From NCBI GenBank assembly GCA_035578175.1, contig JAQMRL010000008.1:60630541-60694540 (forward strand): 64,000 bases of DNA, read 5' to 3'. The notes under the pieces were generated by a model. The model made no database searches. It was not told the origin of the DNA and saw nothing but the letters and a program-made list of their open reading frames with translations. The position numbers were made by a program, and so were the translations under genes. Source of the stretch: Catonia carolina (Eukaryota; Arthropoda; Insecta; Hemiptera; Achilidae). The stretch's first letter is position 1. Every line of letters starts with the position of its first letter. Shown piece after piece: positions 44,535 through 56,194 of this stretch.

Positions 44535-45945
44535 AAGATAGGTCTTTATCATGGGATTTTTATACCGATCAAATCTGCGGTAAAATATCACCAGAGGTAT
44601 TTGCATTAACCCTATAGCCGGCAATAACATTTTTCTAGACTGGCAGAGAATTTCAAGCTTATGGATCAGCGAACCATAAAGAAATCATTAAAAACTTGCT
44701 GTAAATCACAAAACTTATCTCGTGACATAACAATAACAAAAAAACTTAGTAAAATAGAATAATACATTATTGAAATTGTAATCTGGCAGTTAGGGATGCT
44801 GAAGCTATTTGAAAATAATTTTTAGACATATTTTTTTTAAACTCAGATGACACCACTGTTTAAAACTTTCTTATGCTCTACTTTCAAAATTCATTACATA
44901 CGAATCGTTACTTATAATGTTTATATCAAAATAAAACCAAAAAACGACTTTACGTTCAAAACTAAAAAGAATATACGTACAAAAACACATCATGTCAATC
45001 AAAAAATAACCAAAATCAACTGTAGGATAGCGTGGTTTGAACAGAGAAATACAGGCAGAATATGCAACTAAAACTCTTGTATTATACATAAAAATTTACT
45101 TTGTACATTACTAAACTATTGCACAAAACAGCAATGTCATCTGCAGATGAGTTTAAAACTAAAACGACAATATTGCATTGCTATGAAGCAAATCTGATTT
45201 TCTGATGCAATCGGTTCAAGAAGCGGTAACATTGTCTCAAAATCGACGATTGCCAGCTCTAGTGTTAAAACAAATTGGCAGATTAAATGATAAAATATTG
45301 CTAATAGCAGCTTACCACGGTTTATTTTTATCTCATATCCAATACATCATATTAGTTAGTGGTAATTCATCACAAAGTAACATGGGACGAGTTTAAAAAT
45401 TCAGAAAAATTTAACCATATATAACTTCAAGTAGACTATTATTTAAGGAATTTCAATAGCTTACAGTTCCTTCTTTGTACATCTTTGAAGTGATAATATA
45501 GTACATAAAACAAAATTCCTTTTCACAGAATTTAAATATTCACAACCACTACATAAGAAACTGACTTCTTAAGCAGGTAGAAAAAATCAATAAATTACCA
45601 CAAGCTTAAAAAGTAGTGGTAATTTATTTTTTTTAAAAAAGCTAAAAAAGACACTTGATAGATGAAATATTTTACTTTTTACTCAAATTTTTTTCTAAAT
45701 AGTAAATAGCTTTTGTTTGAAAAATTTATAAACGTCTAAGTAAATGCTAAGGAAAATTGTTTATTATTTGATACAAATGGGCACTCTTAATTAAATAAGC
45801 AAATAAGTAGTGGTAATAATTTTGAATTGTTAAGTAATGAATTTAAGATATTGTTAAAATTAAGACTTATCAGTTTTATTTTGACATATTTATATTCCTT
45901 CCTGGAGTCTCCTGGATGCAGTTTTAAAAAAAATTATTTAACATT
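44535..45945 (+). pseudogene. LINE L-A relic (Jockey/CR1-like), split by a TTAA element
   Basis: Before the insert: a frame close to LSWDFYTDQICGKIS, VFAL. After it: LKQIGRLNDKILLIAAYHGL, FLSHIQYIILVSGNSSQSN, then LLFKEFQLTVPSLYIFEVII. Joining at TTAA gives the same text as the better copy at 58.2 kb (GVFALKQIARLNDKKLLMAA). It ends with the family's 3' motif CTGGAGTCTCCTGG near 45905. Confidence 0.82.
44610..45264. mobile_element. piggyBac-like MITE at TTAA
   Basis: TTAA at 44606-44609 and 45265-45268. Ends CCCTATAGCCGGCAAT and (reverse) CACTAGAGCTGGCAAT match at 13 of 16 positions. The LINE frame is restored when the 655-bp insert and one TTAA are removed. Confidence 0.88.
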
Positions 45946-46479
45946 TGCACTTTACAGTTGATGCCAAGTTACAAGTTAATTTGTTTTATGACATCAGTCT
46001 GTGCAATATCACTTTACTTGTAGCACGCATTGTGAAAAATACTGTCGCAGTTATATCATAGCACTCAGTTAGATGAGACAATGAAGACATCAGTAGCATG
46101 CCACTAGAGAATATTACAAAAATCTTCAAGGCTGGTGTGAAACTGCCAATATGCTTATCATTGCCACGGTGGGGCAGGTGGGGTGCTTGCCTCCCCTGAC
46201 TTATTCAGTAAAACAAAACATTATAGATCAAAAGGATAGCATTGTGCGGCAAGAAACTATGTTATCGTCATAGCGGGAAAACACCATCTTGTTTTTCTGT
46301 TTCTGTTCCCTACTTAAGTGCTGCAATCAGTGCAAGTTAATCATTTTTGAAGCTAAACTTTGATACAAACAATGGAAAAGAAAAATTTACCAAATGCCAA
46401 AATGAAGAAGATCATAACTGAAGTATCAGTACTTTGAAGATAGCATCAGGCAGAAGCAGTGCTAGACACTTCATAAGGT

Positions 46480-46760
46480 GTTTAGTTAAAGAAACGCAAC
46501 TGTTCTACCCATTAATGAAACAGGCACTACTTATTTCTCTTGCACAACCCTGCACAACTCCCACTATCAAAAGAACCTTCAGCACGTTACACAGGGTAAA
46601 AACTTGATTACGGTCAACAATGATAGAAAATCAGTTTGACAGTTTTTGGATGATGAGTGTGCATAAAAAGAAGGTTCCAGAACCTAAAGATAAATTTGAG
46701 AAAGAAATTTTGTCAAGATTTTGCCAGAACTTCCATAGGCTAGTGATGAAATAAAATTTA
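46480..46760 (+). pseudogene. hAT transposase dimerisation region relic
   Basis: The frame reads LFYPLMKQALLISLAQPCTT, PTIKRTFSTLHRVKT-stop-LRSTMIE and FDSFWMMSVHKKKVPE. This corresponds to the hAT C-terminal dimerisation core (ERSFS-x-L-x-x-VKT-x-LRSTM-x-x-x-RL-x-x-L-x-M-x-SVH). In-frame stops. A terminus-like CAGGATTTTCTCCAGAGG on the reverse strand lies at ~46860-46877. The left end was not identified with confidence. Confidence 0.7.
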
Positions 46761-47149
46761 AATAGTTTCGAATAACCTTGCAACTAATTACTTTTAGCGT
46801 TTTCATGTGTTCAAATAAAAACATTTTTTAATAAAAATCTTACCTTATTTTTACCTCCCTCTGGAGAAAATCCTGACTACATCTACGATGTTAATAAACA
46901 TTTGACCTTTACTTCTGCACATAATTTCTTAGTTTGCAAAGGGTAAACCTGAATTGGACATCCAATTATTAACGAACACATTGGCAATCTTCACTGGCGA
47001 ATTTTTTTTATAATCACAAAATCTTTTAAATAATTATGTGTAGCAAGAAATTTTCTTCCTCCTCTCTTTATGGCACAGGCAATCTACATCTTCATTAATC
47101 TTACTTTGGCATCAAAATATTATTTTTTTCAAAAGAAATCTGTTAAAAT

Positions 47150-47345
47150 ATAATTCCTAGAATTTTAGAGGTCCGTTCCAAGCTTCTTCTTCCCTCACCC
47201 CTGTATCCCAGAACATAATCTGAAATTCTATCTCTGTTCATTCTTTGAGATGCTCCATCCATTTATTGCGATAACTAATTTGCATTTGTTGCAAACAATT
47301 CTTCATCTGGTCCTCCTGATAGAGGGTTTAATGGATGAGTTGGTG
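47150..47345 (-). pseudogene. LINE C-terminal relic, antisense
   Basis: The minus strand gives KNCLQQMQISYRNKWMEHLK, TEIEFQIMFWDTGVREEEAW and NGPL. It resembles the W-x-x-H-hydrophobic tail of LINE ORF2 proteins. Only a fragment is present. Confidence 0.4.
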
Positions 47346-47607
47346 TCCCTCCATAGTAAAATTAATTCAATCTGTAGTATAAAAGCATAGCCTTGGATAG
47401 GACTGGAATAAAATGAAATGTCGACCGGAGTGAAGTCATCTTGTAATCATTTTCCATTTTGAATAAGTTTGCTGACATTAGGAAATTAGGATTAAGTTAT
47501 CTCATGTATTGTATGAATAGGCAATGATGAATAAATTAAATAACATTACCAATCTATTCTAAACAACAATAATGTTTGTTATACATTCAGCTTCATTAAC
47601 TATAATA

Positions 47608-48003
47608 CCCACCAGGTTGGTCTAGAGGTAAAGTCGTCGCTGTGAGTTAGTGATTTAATGGCTGACTTTCTGAGGCGAAAGTTCCATGGTTCAAATCCTA
47701 GAAAAGGTTTTTAATACAGATTTGAATTCTATACCATTGATTACTGGTGTTTTCTGTGAATTTAATGATAATCAGCAACCCCATGACCCAATGAGATGAG
47801 GATGATATGTATGTATGACATGTAAATGAAGTGTAGTCTTGTACAGACTCAGGCCGACCATTTCTGAGGAAGTATAGTTAATTGAACGCCACCATCAAAG
47901 TACATCAGTAACCACTATCTAATATTCAAATCAATACTAAAGTATTTACCTTTACTAGGATTCTCAGTAACAACTTTATAACTAGACTAACTTGGTAGGT
48001 TTA
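47608..48003. mobile_element. Two SINE2 copies head-out in inverted orientation
   Basis: 47608-47755 is a plus-strand SINE2 head (GGTTGGTCTAGAGGTAAAGT, B box GGTTCAAATCC). 47757-48003 is a minus-strand copy with tail inwards (CATGACCCAATGAGATGAGG) and head at 48003. Confidence 0.72.
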
Positions 48004-48009
48004 AAGTAG

Positions 48010-49745
48010 GTGTGAGTATAATCTTTCAGAATACTACAATGAAGTTTCATTCTGGGACTTTAAGATAAAAAAAGTAAGCTCGTTTTGGACAATAATCTAA
48101 GATTTTCAAGTATTCTGGTACTACATATCAAGACTGTTATGGTAATCATGTATACTTAGTAAACTAACGTTACCATTTGGTGAGCTTTGTAATAAATTTT
48201 TCTAAATGTAGATTTATTTAACTGTTATAGAATATAATGTAATAGTTTATGATTGTTAAGTTTGGTATCATGAATCAGGATTATGATAGTGGTGTGTAAT
48301 GCTAGCAACGTAATTAATAAACTGAATGTGTAGGCCTAAATTACCAGTCCAATATTTTAATAGTTTGAATCCTATAAATCACAAACCATATAATTATGTT
48401 ATACAACCGTTGAAGTTAAACATTTAGGTATCCCAATGAAACAAGAATTTGTGATAAGTGATCACAAATTGGTAATTCGATGCATTAATTGTACAGATGA
48501 GATGTTTATGTAATAATAATAACAGCTAATACTCTTATTTACAACAGTTATTAGATATGTAATTCCAAAAAGTACTTTCATATTACAATATGAAGATGGG
48601 AAATCCTGTTTTTACCATTCTTGCTACACAAACCATTTTAGAAAGAATTATCATCTCTCACCTGTGTACAAAACATATGGAATACAGCAATTATTAGCTC
48701 AGGATAGATTTGTGTATTGAAACTATTACAAAAACTAAATGAAAGTAAGTGTTTGGAAAGTAAATCATACAGAAAAACTTGATAAATGTTTTCTAACCTT
48801 ACCTAATATAACTGCACTTCTGTACTTGCAAATGTATTTACAGCTAATTTTATTGACAACATTTTTATTACATGGCTCTATAAAATATGTTTTCATGTTA
48901 AGCATGTTAAAAACTTAATTTGTTTTGTTAAAAGTTATTCTTAGAATAGATTGTTCTAATCTTTCTAGCTAAATTGAAGAGTAGGTATTTATCTATTAAT
49001 GGTACCAAGACTCATTTTAGTTTACTGTCTTTAAAGATTGCTCCAGATTATTCATTCAAAAGTCCTTCTACGGGCAAGCTTTTAAATTACGAGCCACAGG
49101 CTAATCCCAAGATCACTAACACTTTTTAAGAAGAAATTACATTATCATGTCAATTTCTGAAACTTTCAGAGACCGAAAGTTTCAGAAATTTGAGTTACAG
49201 TATTTGGTTGACCATTGTACTAACCCCGTTAAACTCCTTTAAAACTAAACTAATTAAAATAGTTAAACTTTTTTATTATTATTAATTTCATATAGCGATC
49301 TTTGACATAAGTGTTGTTTTGTAATGTAATAGTTTTAATTAAAACTATATTAAATTGATTAACTAGTTATTAATTTGATTCCATTTTGTTAAGATACATA
49401 AATACTTTTTCATCATTATTCATTGTTGTATTTTTTCAAATAGTTTTATTGATAATGATTTCATGCCTGACATTGTTTTTTTCTTGTAACAAAAAATGTA
49501 CATTCAAAATTAAATAAGCATTATAACTTTTTATGGAATGCAATTTATATTTTATTTTTCATTGTATTGTAGTTATTTCAAATAAATTAGGCAAAAACAA
49601 GCAGTAACAGCTGCTCTAGTCTTTAAAACATGTTTCACTAGCACCAAAAATACATACTACCCAAATAACTTGGTTTTTGGCAAAAATTAAAAATTGCTTA
49701 TTCTTTATAATTTTTCTAAAATTAAAGTTGCATAAATCTTGTTGA
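48010..49745. other. No gene recognised; two hairpins
   Basis: AATTTGTGAT at ~48446 pairs with ATCACAAATT after a 5-base loop. AATTTCTGAAACTTTC at 49152-49167 pairs with 49175-49190 over a 7-base loop. A weak frame near 48410 (VEVKHLGIPMKQEF) may be LINE-derived. Confidence 0.5.
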
Positions 49746-49754
49746 ATACAAGAA

Positions 49755-50100
49755 TTGAGTATGGAACAGTTTGGCTTTTGTCAGGGGTATGACACAAAAG
49801 AAGCACTCTTTACACTAGTAGTATTGATCCAGAGTGTGGATATTAGGAAAATGAGGTGCTTTGGTGTTTTATTGACTCTGAGAAGGCTTTTGATCAGGTG
49901 AAGTGCATTGAGTAGCTTGAAATTTTTGATCTGATGTGGGATTACATTCAAAAGACATCAATCTAATTAAAAACCTCTATTGGTACCAGATGGCTTGTCT
50001 TCTTTTTCATTTACCATGTCCTTTCAGAATGTTAATAACCATCAGAGTGATTTGCACTTTATTGGTAACCAGTCTAGAATTACATTTGTCAGGTGTGTAG
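49755..50100 (+). pseudogene. LINE reverse transcriptase fragment
   Basis: Broken frames read MEQFGFCQGYDTKEALFTLV, LIQSVDIRK, then VFY-x-x-EKAFDQVK-like residues (RT motif A) and KDINLIKNLYWYQM. This is the RT palm region with FGFRxGxGTREALF and DFEKAFDxVxH hallmarks. Several stops. Confidence 0.72.
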
Positions 50101-50150
50101 CCAGGAAGGGGGCTTGAGGAGCTTCAGCCCAACTGTACGGAAAATAAAAA
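50100..50150. other. Solo hAT-like terminus
   Basis: AGGTGTGTAGCCAGGAAGGG followed by GGCTTGAGGAGCTTCAGCCC has the look of hAT ends. No partner end or TSD was found. Confidence 0.3.
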
Positions 50151-50279
50151 TTATGAATATCAATATGTAACAGGATCTTCGGCTATTGGCTCTGTGGTTT
50201 CATTTTAATAAAATGGTTAAATCTACAAAAAACTGTTTACCTTAATTTCAGTCTTTCACTTCCATTTTTGATCAACCGC

Positions 50280-51065
50280 TGCGATATCATGAAGTGAAAT
50301 GTCCTAATATGTGTAATTGTGGGCTAATACAACAATCAAATAAGGTTAAATATCTTGGACTTCTAGTTGAGGATGATCTTCTGTGGAAATCACATGTTTT
50401 AAATATCAAAAAATACTTACGTCTTCTTCTACATAGGTTTTATCATTACAGTATAATATGTGTCCCAGATCTTTGTTAAAACAAATTTATTTTGCTCTTG
50501 TACACTCTCAGTTGTCATATGAAATTGCAATTTGAAGTAGTACATACATTACTCAAATTATTAAATCGGTGATTAATCTACAAAAATCTTTGCTATACTC
50601 TATTAATGGATATAAAAAGAGCGATCGTATGAGCCTATTCCAGGTATTTGGAGTACTTCCGTTAGCATTTATTTGTTTACAAGGTACTGTTAAAGTTCTT
50701 TTGGGCTTGTGGTAACCGTGAAGTAATAATTGATCTCAATAAAACCAATCATGGTACTAGAAACACTGGAAAAATTAGGACTAGAAAACCAAATTGAACA
50801 TTTTTTCAGAAGTAATTTCTCTATCTTGAGAGGCGATTCATTAACGTATTTCCACCCCATATACACAGTATTATGTCACCGCATCTATTAAAACATAAAC
50901 TTAAAATATATCATATCCTATTGATCTACGAGTAAGAACTTGAGAAACTTTACCAAGTTTTAAAATAACTGTTCTTGTTAGTTTTTACTTTTCTCTTTCC
51001 AATAGTTTACCTGTTTCTTTATGCTCATTTACTGAATTAATTTCCCAAAAAGTAAAAGTATCTGC
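50280..51065 (+). pseudogene. LINE post-RT relic
   Basis: The frame from 50294 reads CPNMCNCGLIQQSNKVKYLG, LLVEDDLLWKSHVLNIKKYL, RLLLHRFYH, then after a break KQIYFALVHSQLSYEIAI, INLQKSLLYSINGYKKSDRM and LFQVFGVLPLAFICL. This is the KYLG-x-x-(D/E)-x-x-L-x-W-x-x-H region and thumb of a Jockey/CR1-type RT. Decayed, with multiple stops. Confidence 0.75.
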
Positions 51066-51544
51066 ATTGTGTTAGTTAATATATGTTGTAAAGTAGTTAT
51101 AGGTATAAAATAACAGTTATTTTTAATATTTTTCCCTCTATTACAAATGTACAAACATAATCTTCAAGTTTTCTTAAAATTTTTATCGTTATTAAAAATA
51201 AAATACATTATTATTGATATTTTTTGTAAATGTAATTAAATTTATCATTTATTTTTTTATTTTTTTTAAATTCTGCTAAATGTAATCCTTTTAACCTATT
51301 TAACTGTAGTAATTTTTATAGTAGTTATAAGTATTTAAGTGATTAAATTTTTTTGCTGTATACTCGTATGTGCAGACAGAACTCTTTGTGAAAAAGAATT
51401 TTTGCATATAAGTATATTTAGTTTAAAATATTGTATACTTGTATAGCTTACTTTAGTTCAGTATTAAATCATAATGTATATTTAAACTAAATAAATAATA
51501 AAAATGAATATTAAAATATACTAAAATGCAGCTGCTCCCAAGTT

Positions 51545-51650
51545 AGATTTCCAATCAGATCAGGCAGTTTTCCATTTAGTCATTTTCATCTACCATCCTT
51601 ATATTACGTTAATGTGAATAACAGTCAGACGTAAAACAAAACAATCTTCA
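51545..51650 (+). mobile_element. SINE1, decayed 3' fragment
   Basis: Matches the SINE1 body: CATTTTCATCTACCATCC near 51584 and AACAGTCAGACGTAAAAC near 51619 (consensus AACAGTCGGACGTTAAAC). No B box remains. Confidence 0.65.
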
Positions 51651-51904
51651 GATTTAGCCTCACTCCTGAACCAAAATCCTGGCTATGTGCCTGGCATTCA
51701 TAACTGGACAACATACCAGTCAGATAGCTTTTTTAGTCAAAGCATTTTTCTTCCATCTAGATCATGCTTATCCATTATTTTACCATGCATGTTGTTCTGC
51801 AATAACGTACACTTCTGATCTAATCTAAGAGGGCTGCTTTTTTTTCAACCTTAAACCTTAACCTTTAGTCATAAATAAAAAAAACAATTATAGAAAAAAA
51901 TGTT

Positions 51905-52390
51905 TCATTACTAAAAGCTACAAATACTTAAGGCTGCTTTTCGACATAATTCACCTTGACGATTGAGACATTTGTCGTACCTGTGGTCAAGATTTCCAAT
52001 ACCCTCTTCATAAAATGTTGCTGCCAATGAATTTAATTGAGCCTTGAAGCTCCTCATTGTGTCTCTTGTGGAGTTCATGCAGTCGGGGAGGACCATGATG
52101 AATGCAGCTTCTTATTGTGAACTTTACAAAGTTTGTGGAGAGCCATTCGAAACAAAAGAAGAGCATGCTGACTTCTAGCATTGTTTTGATCCATGAAAAC
52201 ACTCTACCTCACAGTGCTGCCGCAACCCAACGGCTCCATAAGCAGTTTCAACGGGGTGTTTCTGATTACCCTCCATACAGTCCTGACCCAGCACCAAATG
52301 ACTTCCATTATTTCTCTGAACTCAAAAAAAGCGAGGAGGGCAGCACTTCCAAACTAACGAGGAAATTCAAGACTCATTTAACCTCTTGAT
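51905..52390. pseudogene. Rearranged mariner transposase: C-terminus inverted
   Basis: The plus strand from ~52140 reads KSMLTSSIVLIHENTLPHSA, AATQRLHKQFQRGVSDYPPY, SPDPAPNDFHYFSELKK (mariner catalytic region). It ends without the usual C-terminus. That C-terminus lies on the minus strand at ~52060-51930: FKAQLNSLAATFYEEGIGNL, DHRYDKCLNRQGELCRKA. The two parts meet near 52095. Either an inversion occurred, or the 3' end was duplicated in inverted form and the original lost, as in the element at 43.5 kb. Confidence 0.75.
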
Positions 52391-52539
52391 AGACATTGAC
52401 ACTTATGTGGCCATTAATACCAAAGCTTGATATCTTTCAAATACTTTTGACGCCCAAATGGCACATGTGTTCCCAGAAACCGTTGTTGGTAGCACTAATC
52501 TCTTGTTACATTATCAGCTTTTCTTCATAAATATACTGT

Positions 52540-52937
52540 CCACAACAGGCAAGTCGAGTGTTAAATTATTAGCACTTGATCTTTTAGTTGCTGGGCTACA
52601 AAAATTAGTTCTGTTTCTTATCACATGCTCAGCCAATTATATGACTAAAATATTTAATAACAGAAGAGTTAGAAGTGTTAAAGACAATAGTCAAAGTTAT
52701 TTCCTATGAGAGCAATGAATTTCATTATACAGCTAGACCCCAGTGGTGAATCAAGTTAAGGTGTCATTTGCATGGTGGAAAGTACATTGATGCTTTTCAG
52801 AGAGCCTGGCATGCTGATAAGCATACTTTTTAATTTAGTGATAAAGGCAATGGTAAACCGTCTCACTCATTTTACGTAGTAAATACTCTAGAGGTTCAAA
52901 TCAGCCTTTCGGCTGATAACCTGAACAACAAGATTCA
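52540..52937 (+). repeat. R1 repeat copy 6, near full length
   Basis: Starts near GGCAAGTCGAGTGTTAAATT and passes TATCACATGCTCAGCCAATT and GCATGCTGATAAGCATACTT. It ends TTTCGGCTGATAACC, TGAACAACAA. Best plus-strand reference for R1. Confidence 0.82.
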
Positions 52938-52939
52938 TA

Positions 52940-54235
52940 TATGTAATTCCATTTTTAGAGCGAGGTTATGGTTAGTTTTCAAAATTAACTTGTTCCTCAA
53001 AGGTTAAATTCATTGGTGGCAACACTTAATGAAGACAGTATTGGAAAGCTTGTCCATGGTTACGACAAATGTCTCAATTCTCACAGTGATAATGTCAAAA
53101 AGCAACCATAAGTAATAAAAGGTTTTTCTATATTTACCAGTCTTTTATTTATGGTCTATCGGAAGTTGAAAAATAAATGGCCCTTGTATATTTTTCACTA
53201 CATATTCTTGAAATGGTGTTTATATTAAAGCCTGGCTGTGTGTATTACTACAAGTCTTGGGTTAAAACAGGATTTTTCTGTTCTAGTGCAACTTGTTATG
53301 AGTACCAAATCGTACTGATACAAAGTACACGATATTTTTAATATTGATACAAAAATACGAGTAATAACAACTGAGTGAAGAAATTTTATTACTCTCACTG
53401 GACTCAGATCTATCTTACTGGACTGGATACAAGTGAGTACTAAAGACAGACTTAGCTTTGGTTTCGGTCACACTGAACCACTTCGGCAATGCATTTCCAT
53501 TACTGCTCAGTTCACAACCCAACTAAAGTACAATTTTAATCAGTAACTTGTAACAGGTACATAATATGCTGGGTAGTTTTGCTACGTATTCAATTCCTGT
53601 TCATAGCACATACTTGTATCTTGTCTAAAGTATCAGTCGTCTATGACTTTCCTCATTACTTATAACTAGGTACTGTCTTACCATAAAGATACGCAATTAT
53701 GTAATCTGTTCACAGAAAATTTCTAGCTGGGGCCCACTGTTTAGTGATGATCTCCTCTAAGTGTTAAAGCACATTTTATCTCATTTCATAACCATCTCAT
53801 TCACTCGTGCTTTTTATGTACAGCTGTGAATTTTCCTAATAGTAAAAAACATACACAAGAAAAATAGTCTTTAATAGATTACAGAACAGGTGTCAGATGG
53901 GACAATGAAGTTAGAACAATACTGTATGTATAACATTACTAGGTGTTATGGCACAATTCATAAAATTATGTTCTTCTATGTAAATTGCTCATTATCTGAG
54001 TTCCCAATCAGCATTCATAGCTATTTTCAATAAAAGACAATGCTACCTAAAATTTTGCATTTGCTGTACATGAAAAATAGGAATTATGTCTATTTCTCTA
54101 TTTATTATGTAACCTGAGTGAGACCAAGAAACAGAATGATTGAGGATTAACTCAACTTTAACAGTTACAGTCCAACATTATGGATTCTTAAGAAAAAAGA
54201 AACTCACCACATGTAGTGATATTACATTAAAACTA
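52940..54235. other. No gene recognised
   Basis: No open frames or repeats of note. Confidence 0.5.
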
Positions 54236-54244
54236 ATATTAATT

Positions 54245-54910
54245 TGTTTTTTCCCACTGGATTGGTCTTGAGGAAAGTCATCACCATGTTCAACACAATA
54301 TAAATCAGCTGTTCGACAGCTGATGATATAGGGAGACAAAGGTTCTGTGGTTCAAACCCTAGTGATTACTAGTGATCCTAGGTGGTTACTTTCAGGGTCA
54401 GCCTTAGGTAGGGACGAGTGGGGCAACTGCCCTGGGCCCCGCACCAACAAAAATTTTAAAATGATAAATACTATAACTACAGAAAACATCAAAAAAGTGG
54501 AAATCAATATTACGTGTAGTGACAAAGAGTTTATCTTCTTTTTTTTATCTATTTGTAATTTTACTGACACTTGAATATAAATTTATCCTAATTTGTCGCA
54601 AGCAACTTTGGTCTGGAATGGGTGTTTGGCAGATTCTGATACCACACCGGGCTTAAGAGCCTCATATCCAACGTTTGCCATGAGCCCCGCAGCTGCTAAG
54701 GCCAGCATTGGTTACTTTTATACGGATTTGAATACTAGGCAGTGGTTACTGATGTACTTTGATGGTTGGAGTTCAATTAACCACACTCTCTCAGGAATGG
54801 TCAGCTCAATTCTGTACAAGACATCTCATTTACATGTCATACATATCATTCTCATTTCATTGGGTCATGGGATTCCTTATTGTTCTTAAATTGAATAGAT
54901 TGCAACGCAG
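54245..54910 (+). mobile_element. SINE2 copy split by a hAT MITE
   Basis: The head (GATTGGTCTTGAGGAAAGTC, diverged) and B box GGTTCAAACCC lie before the insert. The body TACGGATTTGAATACTAG and tail TATTGTTCTTAAATTGAAT lie after it. Confidence 0.78.
54393..54710. mobile_element. hAT MITE, 318 bp, 8-bp TSD
   Basis: Flanked by GTTACTTT at 54385-54392 and 54711-54718. The ends are CAGGGTCAGCCTTAGG and (reverse) CAATGCTGGCCTTAGC. The GCCCTGGGCCCCGC block near the left end is usual for this hAT group. Confidence 0.9.
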
Positions 54911-55044
54911 AAACATTAAGGATAAAAAAAATATTTTTTTCTTCATGGTTTTTTTATCATGTAAACTTCATTTGAATTACTGCTATTGACACCAGTGTTA
55001 TCAGCAATTACGTCAATCTGTTTGTTGATCAGTAATAATACTCT

Positions 55045-55810
55045 CAATTTTCAGTAAACAAAGGAGTCCAACAAAGACACCTCGTCTCTAAAATTGTTTA
55101 CTAACACTCCAAGAGGTATTCAGAATCCTAGTTTGGATCATAAATGGTATAAATATAAACAGTGAATGACTCAGATAATATTGCATATCTCAGGAAAATG
55201 ATATAGTTTTTGAACAGATTACATAAAGCAGGCCCAAAAATAAAATCGAAGATATTAAAAGTAATGTCAAACAATAAAAATATGGAAAAGTAATAGCAAA
55301 TAACCAAAAACTAGAATGAGTAAATGAATACATATACCTAGGAAAACCAATTAGACCTAGAAAAAGTACCCAAATGGCAGAAGTTAATAAAGGAAGATGG
55401 TTGGGTTGGGCACCATTTAGTAGATTGAATAGTATTCTGAGTGTACATTGGTTTTTACTGCGCCCAATATTAGAAAGTTTGTAATAACTCAACATGCCAT
55501 GAAAAGATCTATGATAGGGGTAGCATTCCAACACTGAAAGCCAAACAAGTACTTAAGAATCATCACCAAAGTCCATAACATCCTATGAAAAATGGTACAA
55601 CAAAGATGAAAATGGATATGCCACAATGAAAGATTCACGGATGGTAGATGGAATAGTATTATTAAAAATGGAGACTATGGACAGGAACAAGGGAATGCAG
55701 ATGACCTCTGATGTGATTGAGAGATAAGTCTATGAGAGTGGAGAGTGGAGGGAAATGTGGAGAAATTCAGAGGAGGCTTCTGTTCAATGTCAGACAAATG
55801 GGGGTTAAAA
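55045..55810 (+). pseudogene. RTE-type LINE ORF2 relic
   Basis: Frames with shifts read SDNIAYLRKMI (RT motif C region, FADD lost), LHKAGPKIKSKILKVMSNNK, then TYTENQLDLEK, HEKIYDRGSIPTLKAK, KMKMDMPQ and RLWTGTRECR. This is the thumb and C-terminal region of the common insect RTE-like endonuclease-reverse transcriptase. Many stops. Confidence 0.7.
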
Positions 55811-56194
55811 ATATAATAATATTCTCATTTGCTCTATTTCATATTAAATTAGCCACTGAAAAACCTAAGTGTTAAAAAAATAATTGAGAAAAGCTGTTTT
55901 GGATTTTAGTTTGGTGAATCAGGAACAAGGTGATATTATTATTTTATTTTAAAATAATAAAAGTAATTCTTAAAACGATGCACTCCTTGTTAGACAGTAA
56001 ACATGGCTGCTGATGACTGGAGACTGACAGATCAGACAGTGAAATCATTGGCTGATGTCGAATGTAAACGATTCAGTGTCACGGATTCAGCTTCATTCAC
56101 TGTTCAGAAAGCGCAAGGTGCGCCTAAGAAGTTTTCACTTCAACTGAGAGTGAAACTTATACCAATATATTAAAATGAGATAATATATTAAAAT

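Noticed and set aside
46160..46200. Left terminus of the hAT relic at 46.5 kb (GGTGGGGCAGGTGGGG region)
   Set aside because: It does not pair convincingly with the right terminus and no TSD could be found.
54347..54574. 75-codon ORF across the hAT MITE and SINE2
   Set aside because: It spans an insertion junction with an 8-bp TSD and is therefore not an ancestral gene.
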